The notes beneath the pieces are model-generated. The model saw only the letters and a list, made by a program, of their open reading frames with translations. It made no database searches and was not told the origin of the DNA. Made by a program: the position numbers and the translations under genes. From Paludibacteraceae bacterium (GTDB taxonomy: Bacteria; Bacteroidota; Bacteroidia; Bacteroidales; Paludibacteraceae), in contig JAEEMG010000058.1 in the NCBI GenBank assembly GCA_016283095.1, forward strand, positions 40,252 through 104,251: DNA of 64,000 bases. Reading direction: 5' to 3'. Shown piece after piece: positions 25,955-34,637 of the stretch; position 1 is the first letter of the stretch, and every line of letters starts with the position of its first letter.

Positions 25955-28771
25955 ATGCACTACAAGATAAAGCATATATTCTGTTTGTTGCTCACAATCC
26001 TATTGTTTTCAGATAGTTACGGGCAAAATACAGAGTCAAAAAATAACAGTATCGACAGAAAAGAGGTGACTCTATCTGCCGACACTTTGTCTTTCTCTTT
26101 ACCTAAAAAAGATACTTTATCGGCACAAAATGACTCAGTTGCCGTAAAAAAGAGAAAAAAACAGAAGAAAGATCCCAAAACATTTGTGTTCGAACCAAGT
26201 AAGGATGCTATTGAAAGTGAAATCACATATTCGGCATCCGACTCAATCGTGTTTATAGGCGGAGGAGATGCGTATCTGTATGGAAAAGCGTCTATCAATT
26301 ATCAGACTCTCGAGTTGAACAGTGATAATATCAGTCTCGATATTGAAAACAGCACAGTCAAGGCTCGTGGAAAGATAGACAGTACTGGAGCGTTGGTTGA
26401 GACACCGATATTCAAGGACGGCCCGGATGAATATGAGAGTGAGAGTATGGATTATAATTACAAATCGGGCAAGGGATTGATCCGAGGCGTGATCACTCAG
26501 CAGCAGGACGGATATATCACGAGTGATAAGGCAAGAAAGAATCCAGACAACACTTTTTTGATGAAAGATGGTAAGTATACGACTTGTGACAATCATGAAC
26601 ATCCACATTTCTATCTCAACTTGACTAAGGCCAAAGTTGTTCCGAAGAATTGTGTCGTTACAGGTCCAGCTTATTTCGTATTGCTTGATGTGCCGATTCC
26701 AGTGGTGATTCCATTCGCCTATTTCCCATTCTCAAGTGCCTATAAGTCAGGTCTTTTGATGCCGACATTCGGTGAGGATTCTCGTCAGGGATTCTATTTG
26801 CGTAATGGAGGTTACTATTTCGCGATCAACGACTATGTCGATTTGGCGGTACGTGGAGATATCTACACGAAAGGATCTTGGGGAGTGAATGGAACATCAC
26901 GTTATATCAGACGATACAAACATAGCGGAAACTTATTGTTTAGCTATCAGGTGACAGGTTCGGGAGAGAAGGGTATGCCGAACTATACGGAGATGAAGGA
27001 TATGAAGATCCGCTGGACACATAAGCAGGATTCCAAGGCTAATCCGTTCAGTACATTCTCCGCAAGTGTCAACTATTCGACATCTGCTTATAATAAGAAC
27101 AATACACGTTCATACTATAATGCTTCGTCATACGCTGAAAACAACAAATCCAGCAGTATCAACTACGCATATCAGTTTCCAGAGAGTGTGTTCTCTTTGC
27201 AGACCAACTTGACAATCAACCAAAGACAGAGCGACTCTACATTGTCTATCACCTTCCCGTCTTTGACTATCAGCATGAACCGTATTTATCCTTTCCAAAG
27301 AAAAGTGATGGTCGGAAGCAAGAAGTGGTATGAAAAGATATATTTCAACTATAATTTCAGCGCCGACAACAGCGTGTCGATGAAACAGGATAAACTGATG
27401 TGGAGCTCGGAAATCCAGACTGCAAATGATTTCTTCACTGATTTGGAAGCTGCCCACAGACTGTCTTTTGGAGCGTCGTACAATATTCTGAAGTATTTGG
27501 TTTTGAGTCCTAGCATCTCATATAATGAGAAATGGTATCATAAGACTCAGGATCTGAGCTGGGATGAGAATCTAGCGAAGGTAGATACGGTATATCATTA
27601 CGGACTGTTCTTCAAAAACGATTTTTCTGCAAGTGTCAATTTGAACACTACATTGTATGGTTTCTATAAACCGTTGAAATGGATGGGAGGAAAGAAGATC
27701 GCGGCTATTCGACACATGTGTCAGCCAACGGTCGGATTTTCATACAAGCCGGATTTTGACCACATGATCACGCCGTTCCCAGGAATGAGAGATCCGTATT
27801 ATGGCTCATATATCCGTCCAGTTGAAGGAATGGAGTTGTCGGATGTGAGACCTATAGATTACGCAAGAATGAGAGGTGGTGGCACCCGTTCAAATGGACC
27901 GAGTGGTAATGTGAATTTGTCGTTGAACAACAATATAGAGATGAAGGTGCGTACAGACAGGGATACAACTGGATATAAAAAGATATCGTTGATCGACAAT
28001 TTGTCGTTGAGCACTAGCTATAATGTGTTTGCTGATTCGTTGAATTGGTCGGATATCAGTGCAGGTGTCCGATTCAAATTGCCTGGTAACACATCATTCA
28101 GCGTCAATAGCCGTTGGACACCTTACACATATCAGTTGAATGATTATGGTAGTCCGACGAGAGTGGATGTCACAGAAATGGAGAAGAACCACCGTCTTGC
28201 CAGAATGACAAATGCGTCAACAAGTTTGAGCTATAACTTTAACAACAACACATTCAAGAGAAAGCAGGAAGACCAAATTAAAGGTGAGCCTACAAGCAGT
28301 GATGAATATGAGGATGCTGATCCTGATGTGTTAGACAAACAGGGTCCAAGACGTTTGAGAGACAAGAAAAAAGATGATTCAAAGAAGGATGACGAAGGTT
28401 ATGAAGCGTTCTCTTTGCCTTGGAGTTTGAACATCAGTGCCTCGGTCTCTTACGGAGACAAAAGGTTTAATAAAGAGAGATTGACATTCGATCAGGACTG
28501 GTCGTGTATGTTGAACTTCTCCGGAAGCTTCTCATTCACTCGCAATTGGAGTTTCAATTATAGTTCTGGTTACGACGTGATAAACAAAGAGATCAGTTAT
28601 ACGACCTGTGGAATATCCAGATCACTTCACTGTTGGAGTGCGTCTCTCAACTTGGTGCCATTCGGATACAACCAGTCGTTCAACTTCACAATCCATGCAA
28701 ACTCATCATTGCTTCAGGATTTGAAGTATGAGAAGAGCAGTTCTCCAAGCGATCATCCATCTTGGTATTGA
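25955..28771 (+). CDS. lptD: LptD-like LPS assembly outer-membrane protein
   Basis: 938 residues. Signal peptide about 1-23 (ends SYG). About 75-235 form an OstA/LptA-like beta-jellyroll (SIVFIGGGDAYLYGKASINYQTLELNSDNI, KSGKGLIRGVITQQQDGYI, KYTTCDNHEHPHFYLNL). The rest is rich in aromatic beta strands ending PFGYNQSFNFTIHANSSLLQDLKYEKS, as expected of a barrel, including a charged Lys/Asp-rich insert near 800. This is the Bacteroidetes LptD-like family, which inserts lipopolysaccharide into the outer leaflet. The length fits. Confidence 0.85.
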   Translation: MHYKIKHIFCLLLTILLFSDSYGQNTESKNNSIDRKEVTLSADTLSFSLPKKDTLSAQNDSVAVKKRKKQKKDPKTFVFEPSKDAIESEITYSASDSIVFIGGGDAYLYGKASINYQTLELNSDNISLDIENSTVKARGKIDSTGALVETPIFKDGPDEYESESMDYNYKSGKGLIRGVITQQQDGYITSDKARKNPDNTFLMKDGKYTTCDNHEHPHFYLNLTKAKVVPKNCVVTGPAYFVLLDVPIPVVIPFAYFPFSSAYKSGLLMPTFGEDSRQGFYLRNGGYYFAINDYVDLAVRGDIYTKGSWGVNGTSRYIRRYKHSGNLLFSYQVTGSGEKGMPNYTEMKDMKIRWTHKQDSKANPFSTFSASVNYSTSAYNKNNTRSYYNASSYAENNKSSSINYAYQFPESVFSLQTNLTINQRQSDSTLSITFPSLTISMNRIYPFQRKVMVGSKKWYEKIYFNYNFSADNSVSMKQDKLMWSSEIQTANDFFTDLEAAHRLSFGASYNILKYLVLSPSISYNEKWYHKTQDLSWDENLAKVDTVYHYGLFFKNDFSASVNLNTTLYGFYKPLKWMGGKKIAAIRHMCQPTVGFSYKPDFDHMITPFPGMRDPYYGSYIRPVEGMELSDVRPIDYARMRGGGTRSNGPSGNVNLSLNNNIEMKVRTDRDTTGYKKISLIDNLSLSTSYNVFADSLNWSDISAGVRFKLPGNTSFSVNSRWTPYTYQLNDYGSPTRVDVTEMEKNHRLARMTNASTSLSYNFNNNTFKRKQEDQIKGEPTSSDEYEDADPDVLDKQGPRRLRDKKKDDSKKDDEGYEAFSLPWSLNISASVSYGDKRFNKERLTFDQDWSCMLNFSGSFSFTRNWSFNYSSGYDVINKEISYTTCGISRSLHCWSASLNLVPFGYNQSFNFTIHANSSLLQDLKYEKSSSPSDHPSWY

Positions 28772-28779
28772 TTTTGACA

Positions 28780-29046
28780 ATGAATATACTTTATATTTAT
28801 TTAGCGATCATAAATGTCGTCGCATTTGCTGCTTATGGTTGGGATAAATGGAAAGCCCAAAAGTCAAAGTGGCGTACCCCAGAGTCGACACTGATCCTTT
28901 TTGCCGCGATAGGTGGGGCATTGGGTGCGTATGCTGGCATGAAATGTTTCCGTCACAAGACACAGCATAAGAAGTTCACAATTTTGGTGCCGCTATTTTT
29001 GATTGTTTGGATAGTCGGGCTGGGGTGGTTGATGATGCAATTATAA
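28780..29046 (+). CDS. DUF1294 membrane protein
   Basis: Start at ATG 28780 (MNILYIYLAIINVVAF); the frame could begin at a TTG overlapping the lptD end, but the ATG 8 nt past its stop is better. 88 residues, two or three membrane segments. The motif AYGWDKWKAQKSKWRTPESTL...GGALGAYAGMKCFRHKTQHKKF is the DUF1294 signature. Function unknown. Probably in one unit with lptD. Confidence 0.85.
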   Translation: MNILYIYLAIINVVAFAAYGWDKWKAQKSKWRTPESTLILFAAIGGALGAYAGMKCFRHKTQHKKFTILVPLFLIVWIVGLGWLMMQL

Positions 29047-29054
29047 AAAACACT

Positions 29055-29462
29055 ATGAATTATATAGTGACAATTAAACAGATAGATTGGATAGATCAAG
29101 AAGCCAAAGAGGCAGACGTCTGTTTCATGTTGCGTGATTCACTGTATTGGGCGTTTTGTCATCCATGTGATTTCACCGAAGGTGAGGTTTGTGAGGTTGA
29201 AATTGATATGTTAGAAGGAGAAGACTCTTGGGAAACAATGTTTTCAGTGAACACAAAAAGAGATATGAAGATTCTACCATTTGAACGTGGCAGATGTTCT
29301 TATTATTGTTACGGGAGGATTGAGAGTATATGTTCTGTCATTGCGGACTGTGGAGATTTGCAGTTTGATCTTGGAAATTTCACTCATGATGAAAGGGTTG
29401 TGGGAGAGTACATTTATTTTTTCATTGGCCGTATGGATATAAAAAGATCCATTCGAGTTTGA
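29055..29462 (+). CDS. Hypothetical protein, 135 residues
   Basis: Start at ATG 29055 (MNYIVTIKQIDWIDQEAKEADV), 8 nt after the DUF1294 stop. Soluble, acidic, with several Cys (DVCFMLRD, AFCHPCDF, GEVCEVEI). Not recognised; a beta-rich small domain is suggested by the alternating hydrophobic pattern. It closes the lptD operon. Confidence 0.6.
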   Translation: MNYIVTIKQIDWIDQEAKEADVCFMLRDSLYWAFCHPCDFTEGEVCEVEIDMLEGEDSWETMFSVNTKRDMKILPFERGRCSYYCYGRIESICSVIADCGDLQFDLGNFTHDERVVGEYIYFFIGRMDIKRSIRV

Positions 29463-29574
29463 AAAGGGCAAATAAGCACTGCTAAATCTATAGAGTCAGC
29501 CAAAAACATATAGGGATACTATTCTTTTTGTACGATATTTGGCTATTTCTGTAAAAATATTCCGTAGGAATTTC

Positions 29575-29582
29575 TATCTTTG
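29575..29582 (+). promoter_or_regulatory. Minus-7 box for glyA
   Basis: TATCTTTG, exact fit to TAnnTTTG, 30 nt before the ATG at 29613. No TTTG at the right distance upstream. Confidence 0.5.
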
Positions 29583-29612
29583 CAAAAAATTACAACAATA
29601 TCATCAAGAGTT

Positions 29613-30893
29613 ATGGTAAGAGATACAGAGATTTTCGACATTATCGAGAAAGAGCATCAGCGTCAGCTTAAGGGAATTGAGCTAATTGCTTCTGAAAACT
29701 TCGTTAGTGATCAGGTGATGCAGGCAATGGGAAGTTATCTAACAAACAAATATGCCGAGGGTTACATCGGACACCGTCACTATGGAGGTTGCGAGGTAGT
29801 CGACATGAGCGAAGGCTTGGCAATCGAACGTCTTTGTAAGCTATACGGCGCTGAGTACGCTAACGTACAGCCACACTCAGGAGCTCAGGCTAATGGAGCT
29901 GTTCTTCTTGCTGTACTTAATCCTGGTGACAAGTTCATGGGATTGGATTTGGCTCACGGTGGTCACCTTTCTCACGGATCTTTGGTAAACACATCTGGTT
30001 TGATCTACAAGCCAGTTCCTTACTTCTTGAACAAAGAGACAGGTCGTGTTGATTACGACGAGATGGAGAAGATCGCAAAGGCAGAGCGTCCTAAGTTGAT
30101 CATCGGTGGTGGTTCAGCTTATTCACGTGAGTGGGATTACGCACGTATGCGTAAGATCGCAGACGAGGTAGGCGCACTTCTTATGATTGATATGGCTCAC
30201 CCAGCTGGTCTTATCGCTGCTGGTTTGCTTGACAATCCATTGAAATATGCACATATCGTGACATCTACTACACATAAGACACTTCGTGGACCACGTGGTG
30301 GTATCATCTTGCTAGGTAAGGATTTCGATAATCCTTGGGGTAAGGTTACAAAGAAGGGTGTCATCCGTAAGATGTCTTCAATCTTGAATTCAGCAGTGTT
30401 CCCTGGTATGCAGGGTGGTCCGCTTGAGCACGTTATCGCAGCTAAGGCAGTCGCTTTCGGTGAGGCACTTCAGCCAGAGTTCAAAACATATCAGGCACAG
30501 GTAAAGAAGAATGCAGCTGTTATGGCTCAGGCATTCGTAGATAAGGGTTACGCAGTTGTATCTGGAGGTACAGACAACCACTCAATGTTGATCGACCTTC
30601 GTCCTAAGTTCCCTGAATTGACTGGTAAGATGGCTGAGACAGCTCTAGTTGCTGCTGACATCACTACAAACATGAACATGGTGCCATTCGACACTCGTTC
30701 AGCATTCCAGACTTCAGGTCTTCGTTTCGGTACTCCTGCTATCACAACTCGTGGTGCTAAGGAGGATATGATGGTTGAAATCGTAGAGATGATCGACACC
30801 GTTCTTTCAAATCCAGAGAGCGAAGCAAACATCAAGGCTGTTCGTGAGAAGGTAAATAGCATGATGGCTAATTATCCTTTGTTCGCTTGGTAA
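29613..30893 (+). CDS. glyA: Serine hydroxymethyltransferase
   Basis: Start at ATG 29613 ([14 protein letters not shown]); the longer frame begins inside the promoter box. 426 residues, normal for the family. [14 protein letters not shown], the [13 protein letters not shown] substrate/PLP loop, and [18 protein letters not shown] with the PLP lysine in THK are all present. The enzyme interconverts serine and glycine while charging tetrahydrofolate with a one-carbon unit. Codon use looks strongly biased, as for a highly expressed gene. Confidence 0.97.
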   Translation: MVRDTEIFDIIEKEHQRQLKGIELIASENFVSDQVMQAMGSYLTNKYAEGYIGHRHYGGCEVVDMSEGLAIERLCKLYGAEYANVQPHSGAQANGAVLLAVLNPGDKFMGLDLAHGGHLSHGSLVNTSGLIYKPVPYFLNKETGRVDYDEMEKIAKAERPKLIIGGGSAYSREWDYARMRKIADEVGALLMIDMAHPAGLIAAGLLDNPLKYAHIVTSTTHKTLRGPRGGIILLGKDFDNPWGKVTKKGVIRKMSSILNSAVFPGMQGGPLEHVIAAKAVAFGEALQPEFKTYQAQVKKNAAVMAQAFVDKGYAVVSGGTDNHSMLIDLRPKFPELTGKMAETALVAADITTNMNMVPFDTRSAFQTSGLRFGTPAITTRGAKEDMMVEIVEMIDTVLSNPESEANIKAVREKVNSMMANYPLFAW

Positions 30894-30917
30894 TCTAAGC
30901 ATAAAGCAAAAATATAA

Positions 30918-30949
30918 GGCAAACGGAGTTCGCTCTGTTTGCCTTTTTT
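30918..30949 (+). terminator. Terminator after glyA
   Basis: Perfect 11-bp stem GGCAAACGGAG / CTCTGTTTGCC (one G-T pair) closed by a TTCG tetraloop, then six T. Confidence 0.9.
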
Positions 30950-31013
30950 GTTTGTCTGAATAAAATGAATGATTGTGGAGTCGTATAGTGATGCCCCTTT
31001 TTATAAAAAGCAT

Positions 31014-31021
31014 TATCTTTG
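31014..31021 (+). promoter_or_regulatory. Minus-7 box for the LOG-ribD operon
   Basis: TATCTTTG. The leader of about 88 nt contains a weak hairpin (ATCCGA near 31048 with TCGGAT near 31074). Confidence 0.4.
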
Positions 31022-31115
31022 TATTCTGACTGATTAAATGGCAGTATCCGACAGAGATTTCTTGGATAGGGTATCGGATGCTTTTAGCTGTTGTTTCTGA
31101 AATTTGAGGTTTATT

Positions 31116-31649
31116 ATGATAAAAAGTGTTTGTGTGTATGGAGGATCAAACTCCAATTCTTCTGCCAAATATTCTGATGAGGCGTTCCGTGTGGGGGTGA
31201 CTCTTGCCAAACTTGGGATTACTGTCTATTATGGTGGCGGTGCTTGCGGTGTGATGGGATCTCTTGCCGACGGAGTGATGAGTGCAGGTGGCACAATCAA
31301 AGGTGTTATTCCACAGTTTATGGTGGAGCGAGGATGGGCCTACGATAAAGTGGAGCATATTGTGGTGGAAGACATGCATATCCGTAAGAAGACGATGCTT
31401 GATCTGGCTGATATGGCGATAGCTTTGCCTGGAAGCAACGGTACGTTTGAGGAGGTATTGGAAGCCATAACCTGGCGTCAACTTGGATTGTTTAGTGGCA
31501 AAGTCGTGATATACAACAGCTATGGCTATTACGACAATATGATAAAGATGTTCAGAAAGGCCACAGAAGATGGGTTTATGAACGTCGGTGTGGATTTCTT
31601 TACTGTCGCCGATAATATTGAAATTTTGACCTCTCTAATTGAAAAATAA
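31116..31649 (+). CDS. LOG-family Rossmann-fold protein (TIGR00730 type)
   Basis: Start at ATG 31116 (MIKSVCVYGGSNSNS). 177 residues. VCVYGGSN at the start, YYGGGACGVMGSLADG in the middle and IRKKTMLDLADMAIALPGSNGTFEEVLEAITWRQLG carry the family pattern. The usual PGGxGTxxE reads PGSNGTFEE here. Members act as nucleoside-5'-monophosphate phosphoribohydrolases (the plant LOG enzymes release cytokinins); the bacterial role is probably nucleotide turnover. Six nt before ribD, so co-transcribed. Confidence 0.88.
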   Translation: MIKSVCVYGGSNSNSSAKYSDEAFRVGVTLAKLGITVYYGGGACGVMGSLADGVMSAGGTIKGVIPQFMVERGWAYDKVEHIVVEDMHIRKKTMLDLADMAIALPGSNGTFEEVLEAITWRQLGLFSGKVVIYNSYGYYDNMIKMFRKATEDGFMNVGVDFFTVADNIEILTSLIEK

Positions 31650-31655
31650 AGACAT

Positions 31656-32705
31656 ATGACTCTCGACGATATATATATGAAGCGATGCTTCCAACTTGCG
31701 GAATGCGGGAAAGGTCATGCCGCGCCTAATCCGATGGTTGGAGCAGTGATCGTGTGCGACGGTGAAATCATAGGCGAAGGTTATCATCGTAAGTGTGGCG
31801 GACCACATGCAGAAGTCAATGCGGTGGCGTCTGTCGCTGACAAATCTAAACTTTCGCGAAGCACTATGTATGTAAGTCTTGAACCGTGTGCCCATTGGGG
31901 AAAGACTCCTCCGTGTGCTGAATTGATCATCAAACACCATATCCCTAAGGTTGTGATATGCAATGTGGATCCGTTTCCTAAAGTAGACGGTAGGGGAGTG
32001 CAGATGTTGCAGGATGCAGGTATAGAAGTGAAGACGGGAGTGTTGGCCGACGAAGGATGGCATCTCAACCGTCGTTTCTTCACATTCCATTCCAAGCGTC
32101 GCCCTTATATCATATTGAAGTGGGCAGAGAGCGCAGACGGATTTGTCGCTGGAAAAAATGGCGGGCAGATATCAATATCTACCCCAGAAACGTTGAGATA
32201 TGTACATAAGATGCGTGCGGAAGAATCAGGCATTCTCGTCGGAACACAGACAGCATTGAATGACAATCCTAGTCTTACTGTGCGTCATTGGAGTGGAGAT
32301 AATCCCACACGAATAATTCTTGACAGAAGCCTAATTGTGCCTGTTGCCAATAAATGTTTTTCTTCGGATACCCAGACAATCGTTGTATCTGAGAAGGATG
32401 ACAATGGTAATTATCCATCCAATGTGAAGATTGTTAGTTTGCCATTTGACTCGAATGGAGTGAAGATGGACGCTTTGATGAAATATCTGTATGAGACGAA
32501 CATACAATCGCTAATTGTAGAAGGAGGAACAAAAACCTTACAATCGTTCATAGATACAAGTTTATGGGATGAGGCAAGGGTGGAGAAAAATCCACGTCTT
32601 CTTATAAACGAGGGTATTGAATCTCCTGATTTTGATTTGACACCAGACAGAATTGAAAATATAGATGGAAATGTGATTGCGTATTACAGAAACCAGAATG
32701 GCTGA
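31656..32705 (+). CDS. ribD: Riboflavin biosynthesis deaminase/reductase RibD
   Basis: 349 residues. N-terminal deaminase (about 1-145) with the zinc site HAEVNA and PCAHWGKTPPCAE. C-terminal reductase (about 150-349) with RPYIILKWAESADGF, GILVGTQTALNDNPSLTVR and VEGGTKTLQSFI. It converts the GTP cyclohydrolase II product to 5-amino-6-ribitylamino-uracil phosphate. Both halves look intact. Confidence 0.96.
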   Translation: MTLDDIYMKRCFQLAECGKGHAAPNPMVGAVIVCDGEIIGEGYHRKCGGPHAEVNAVASVADKSKLSRSTMYVSLEPCAHWGKTPPCAELIIKHHIPKVVICNVDPFPKVDGRGVQMLQDAGIEVKTGVLADEGWHLNRRFFTFHSKRRPYIILKWAESADGFVAGKNGGQISISTPETLRYVHKMRAEESGILVGTQTALNDNPSLTVRHWSGDNPTRIILDRSLIVPVANKCFSSDTQTIVVSEKDDNGNYPSNVKIVSLPFDSNGVKMDALMKYLYETNIQSLIVEGGTKTLQSFIDTSLWDEARVEKNPRLLINEGIESPDFDLTPDRIENIDGNVIAYYRNQNG

Positions 32706-32730
32706 TAAACAAAGACGTTTGTTTTGATAA

Positions 32731-32758
32731 GAAGGCATCACATTTAAGTGTTGCCTTC
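32731..32758. terminator. Hairpin between ribD and the GH5_4 gene
   Basis: Stem GAAGGCA / TGCCTTC extended by CAC/GTG after one mismatch. T run poor on both strands; it may serve the convergent genes on both sides. Confidence 0.45.
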
Positions 32759-32826
32759 CCCTATTTAAAAAGCAATGAGCTCAGCTTCTCCCGAAACCAA
32801 GCCCATTATCATGAAAAACCTTACTA

Positions 32827-34269
32827 CTATTTCAAAATTAACTTTATTATGTTTATTCCTAATTCTGTCTTAACGACAGCATTGTAAATTCCTCTGTTTA
32901 GCATAGAGATTCCGATTTCCGCATTGTTTCCAGAAATCTCTTTGAACATTACTCTTGTTCCGCTAGTTGAGTAAATTGAGATATTTTGTAGCTCATTGTC
33001 AGACGAAACATAGATAGTGTTCGTCGCAGGGTTTGGTCCTATAGACAATGAATAGTCAATAGAGATATTTTCTACGCTTTCGATACCAAGCACATCCATG
33101 ATTTTTTGGATGAATTCCTGATCGTACCATGTTAATTCCTTACGGTTGAAATGTCCGTGGGCTTCTCCTCTGTTGCTCTTGTATACGTTGTTGTCCCACA
33201 ATATTGCTGGCATACCGTATTTTTTAGTTATAGTGTAGTATGCCTCTGCCCATTTCACTCTGTCTTCTTGGTTTGTTCTGTTGCTTCTGCTGAATCTGGC
33301 TGAGCATGATTCTTCTCCGATAATTACAGGAACGCCCATTCCTACGATGAATTTTTCATAGATTGGCTTGAAATAATCATCGATATCTTGCTTGTTGCTA
33401 TCTTTCCATGTAGAAGTGTTGCCTAAACATAGTTCATATGGTCGGTATGCGTGTAGAGATACAGCAAGACGGTTTGGTGTCTCGTCTGTTGGCAATTTGA
33501 AGTCAGGGGACATACATCCTTCGTAGCAAGCAGCGTAGCCAGGACACATGATGACACGGTCTTTGTTTTCAGCAGAACCATTTCCACGGATTTCGTCAAC
33601 TCCTATCTGGTTGAATTTGTTGATCATTTCAAGTGCAGTGGCGATTTCCTCGGATGGTTTGTTGATGTCGAACCACCACTCGCTTGAGTTTCCTACTAGA
33701 CGAGGTTCATTCATGATTTCAAAAATCAAGTGCTGGTCGTAATCTTTGAAAGCTTCTGCGATCTGACGCCAAACACCTTTTATGAAGAGAGCGTTGCTTT
33801 CATCTTCTTCCGGCATATAGTGGATATTGCCAGAATTGTTGTCGTGATGGATGTTGATGATAACGAACAAGTCTTCGTTGTAACAGTAGTCGACCACTTC
33901 TTTCACACGGGCCATCCACTCTTCACTGATGGTGAAGTTTTCGGGGTTTTCTTCGAAATCTGAATGGTTACCCCAAGATACAGGGATACGGATAGTGTTG
34001 AACCCGGCTTTTCTTACGGCAGTGATCATCTCTTGGGTTGTCTCAGGCTGTCCCCAAGAAGTTTCTGCGTCGAGACCATATCCTCCGTTCTTGCCTCCTG
34101 TTGCGTCGAAAGTGTTGCCAAGGTTCCATCCTGTGGTCATCATTCCTGCTATTTCAGAAGCGGTGTTTCCAGAAAGTTTTTCTGCAGATGCATTGATGGT
34201 CATTCCTGAAATAACCAAAGCGGCAATCGCAGATGTTGTTTTTTTAAGTGAAGTAAATGTTTTTTTCAT
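32827..34269 (-). CDS. GH5 (subfamily 4-like) endoglucanase with T9SS domain
   Basis: Start at ATG 34269 (MKKTFTSLKKTTSAIAALVISG), giving a proper signal peptide; the longer frame adds 24 polar residues. About 480 residues. GH5 barrel about 40-400: GWNLGNTFDA, TIRIPVSWGNH, IINIHHDNNSG, FEIMNEPRLVG with the acid/base Glu in NEP, SLHAYRPYELC, and VIIGEESCS with the nucleophile. These fit GH5_4, which act on cellulose, xyloglucan or mixed-linkage glucan. The last about 75 residues are a T9SS type A domain (IGPNPATNTIYVSS ... LNRGIYNAVVKT). Confidence 0.9.
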   Translation of the reverse strand: MKKTFTSLKKTTSAIAALVISGMTINASAEKLSGNTASEIAGMMTTGWNLGNTFDATGGKNGGYGLDAETSWGQPETTQEMITAVRKAGFNTIRIPVSWGNHSDFEENPENFTISEEWMARVKEVVDYCYNEDLFVIINIHHDNNSGNIHYMPEEDESNALFIKGVWRQIAEAFKDYDQHLIFEIMNEPRLVGNSSEWWFDINKPSEEIATALEMINKFNQIGVDEIRGNGSAENKDRVIMCPGYAACYEGCMSPDFKLPTDETPNRLAVSLHAYRPYELCLGNTSTWKDSNKQDIDDYFKPIYEKFIVGMGVPVIIGEESCSARFSRSNRTNQEDRVKWAEAYYTITKKYGMPAILWDNNVYKSNRGEAHGHFNRKELTWYDQEFIQKIMDVLGIESVENISIDYSLSIGPNPATNTIYVSSDNELQNISIYSTSGTRVMFKEISGNNAEIGISMLNRGIYNAVVKTELGINIIKLILK

Positions 34270-34367
34270 ATGCTTACGATTTTTATGGTTGCTTGTAAAA
34301 GTGTCTGTTTTTGTGTTAGCCTTGATGTATCGACAAATCATGAATTTTTATCGACGAATCGATAATG

Positions 34368-34398
34368 CAAAGGTAATACTAAAATTTATATCTCCAAC
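34368..34398 (-). promoter_or_regulatory. Promoter for the GH5_4 gene
   Basis: On the minus strand GTTG, 19 nt, TACCTTTG: minus-7 exact, minus-33 one mismatch; leader about 95 nt. Confidence 0.55.
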
Positions 34399-34540
34399 GT
34401 TGATATGGAAAAATTACATAATTTTTTTTGAATGAGAGGAAAAACCAGTAAAAAATCGCCAAAAAACATAGAAAAAAAAGTCATTGTATGTTGACGAGCA
34501 TGTTTAATAAAAAAACGTCAAAAAATAATTGTAATCACAT

Positions 34541-34570
34541 TTTGCATTATCTAGCTTTAGAATAATATTG
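34541..34570 (+). promoter_or_regulatory. Possible promoter for the CE4-GH8 gene
   Basis: TTTG, 18 nt, TAATATTG: one mismatch in the minus-7 box and a slightly short spacer. The leader of about 60 nt ends at the ATG 34638. Confidence 0.4.
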
Positions 34571-34637
34571 CAGACGTAAACGAGGATAAACTCACGTCTA
34601 CACATTATTATTACTAACGAAAAAAAACGCTAAGCAT

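Noticed and set aside
32130-32145. GACGGATT copy in ribD (and one in the DUF4954 gene near 49575)
   Set aside because: About two copies are expected by chance on both strands of a 64-kb window; isolated copies carry no meaning.
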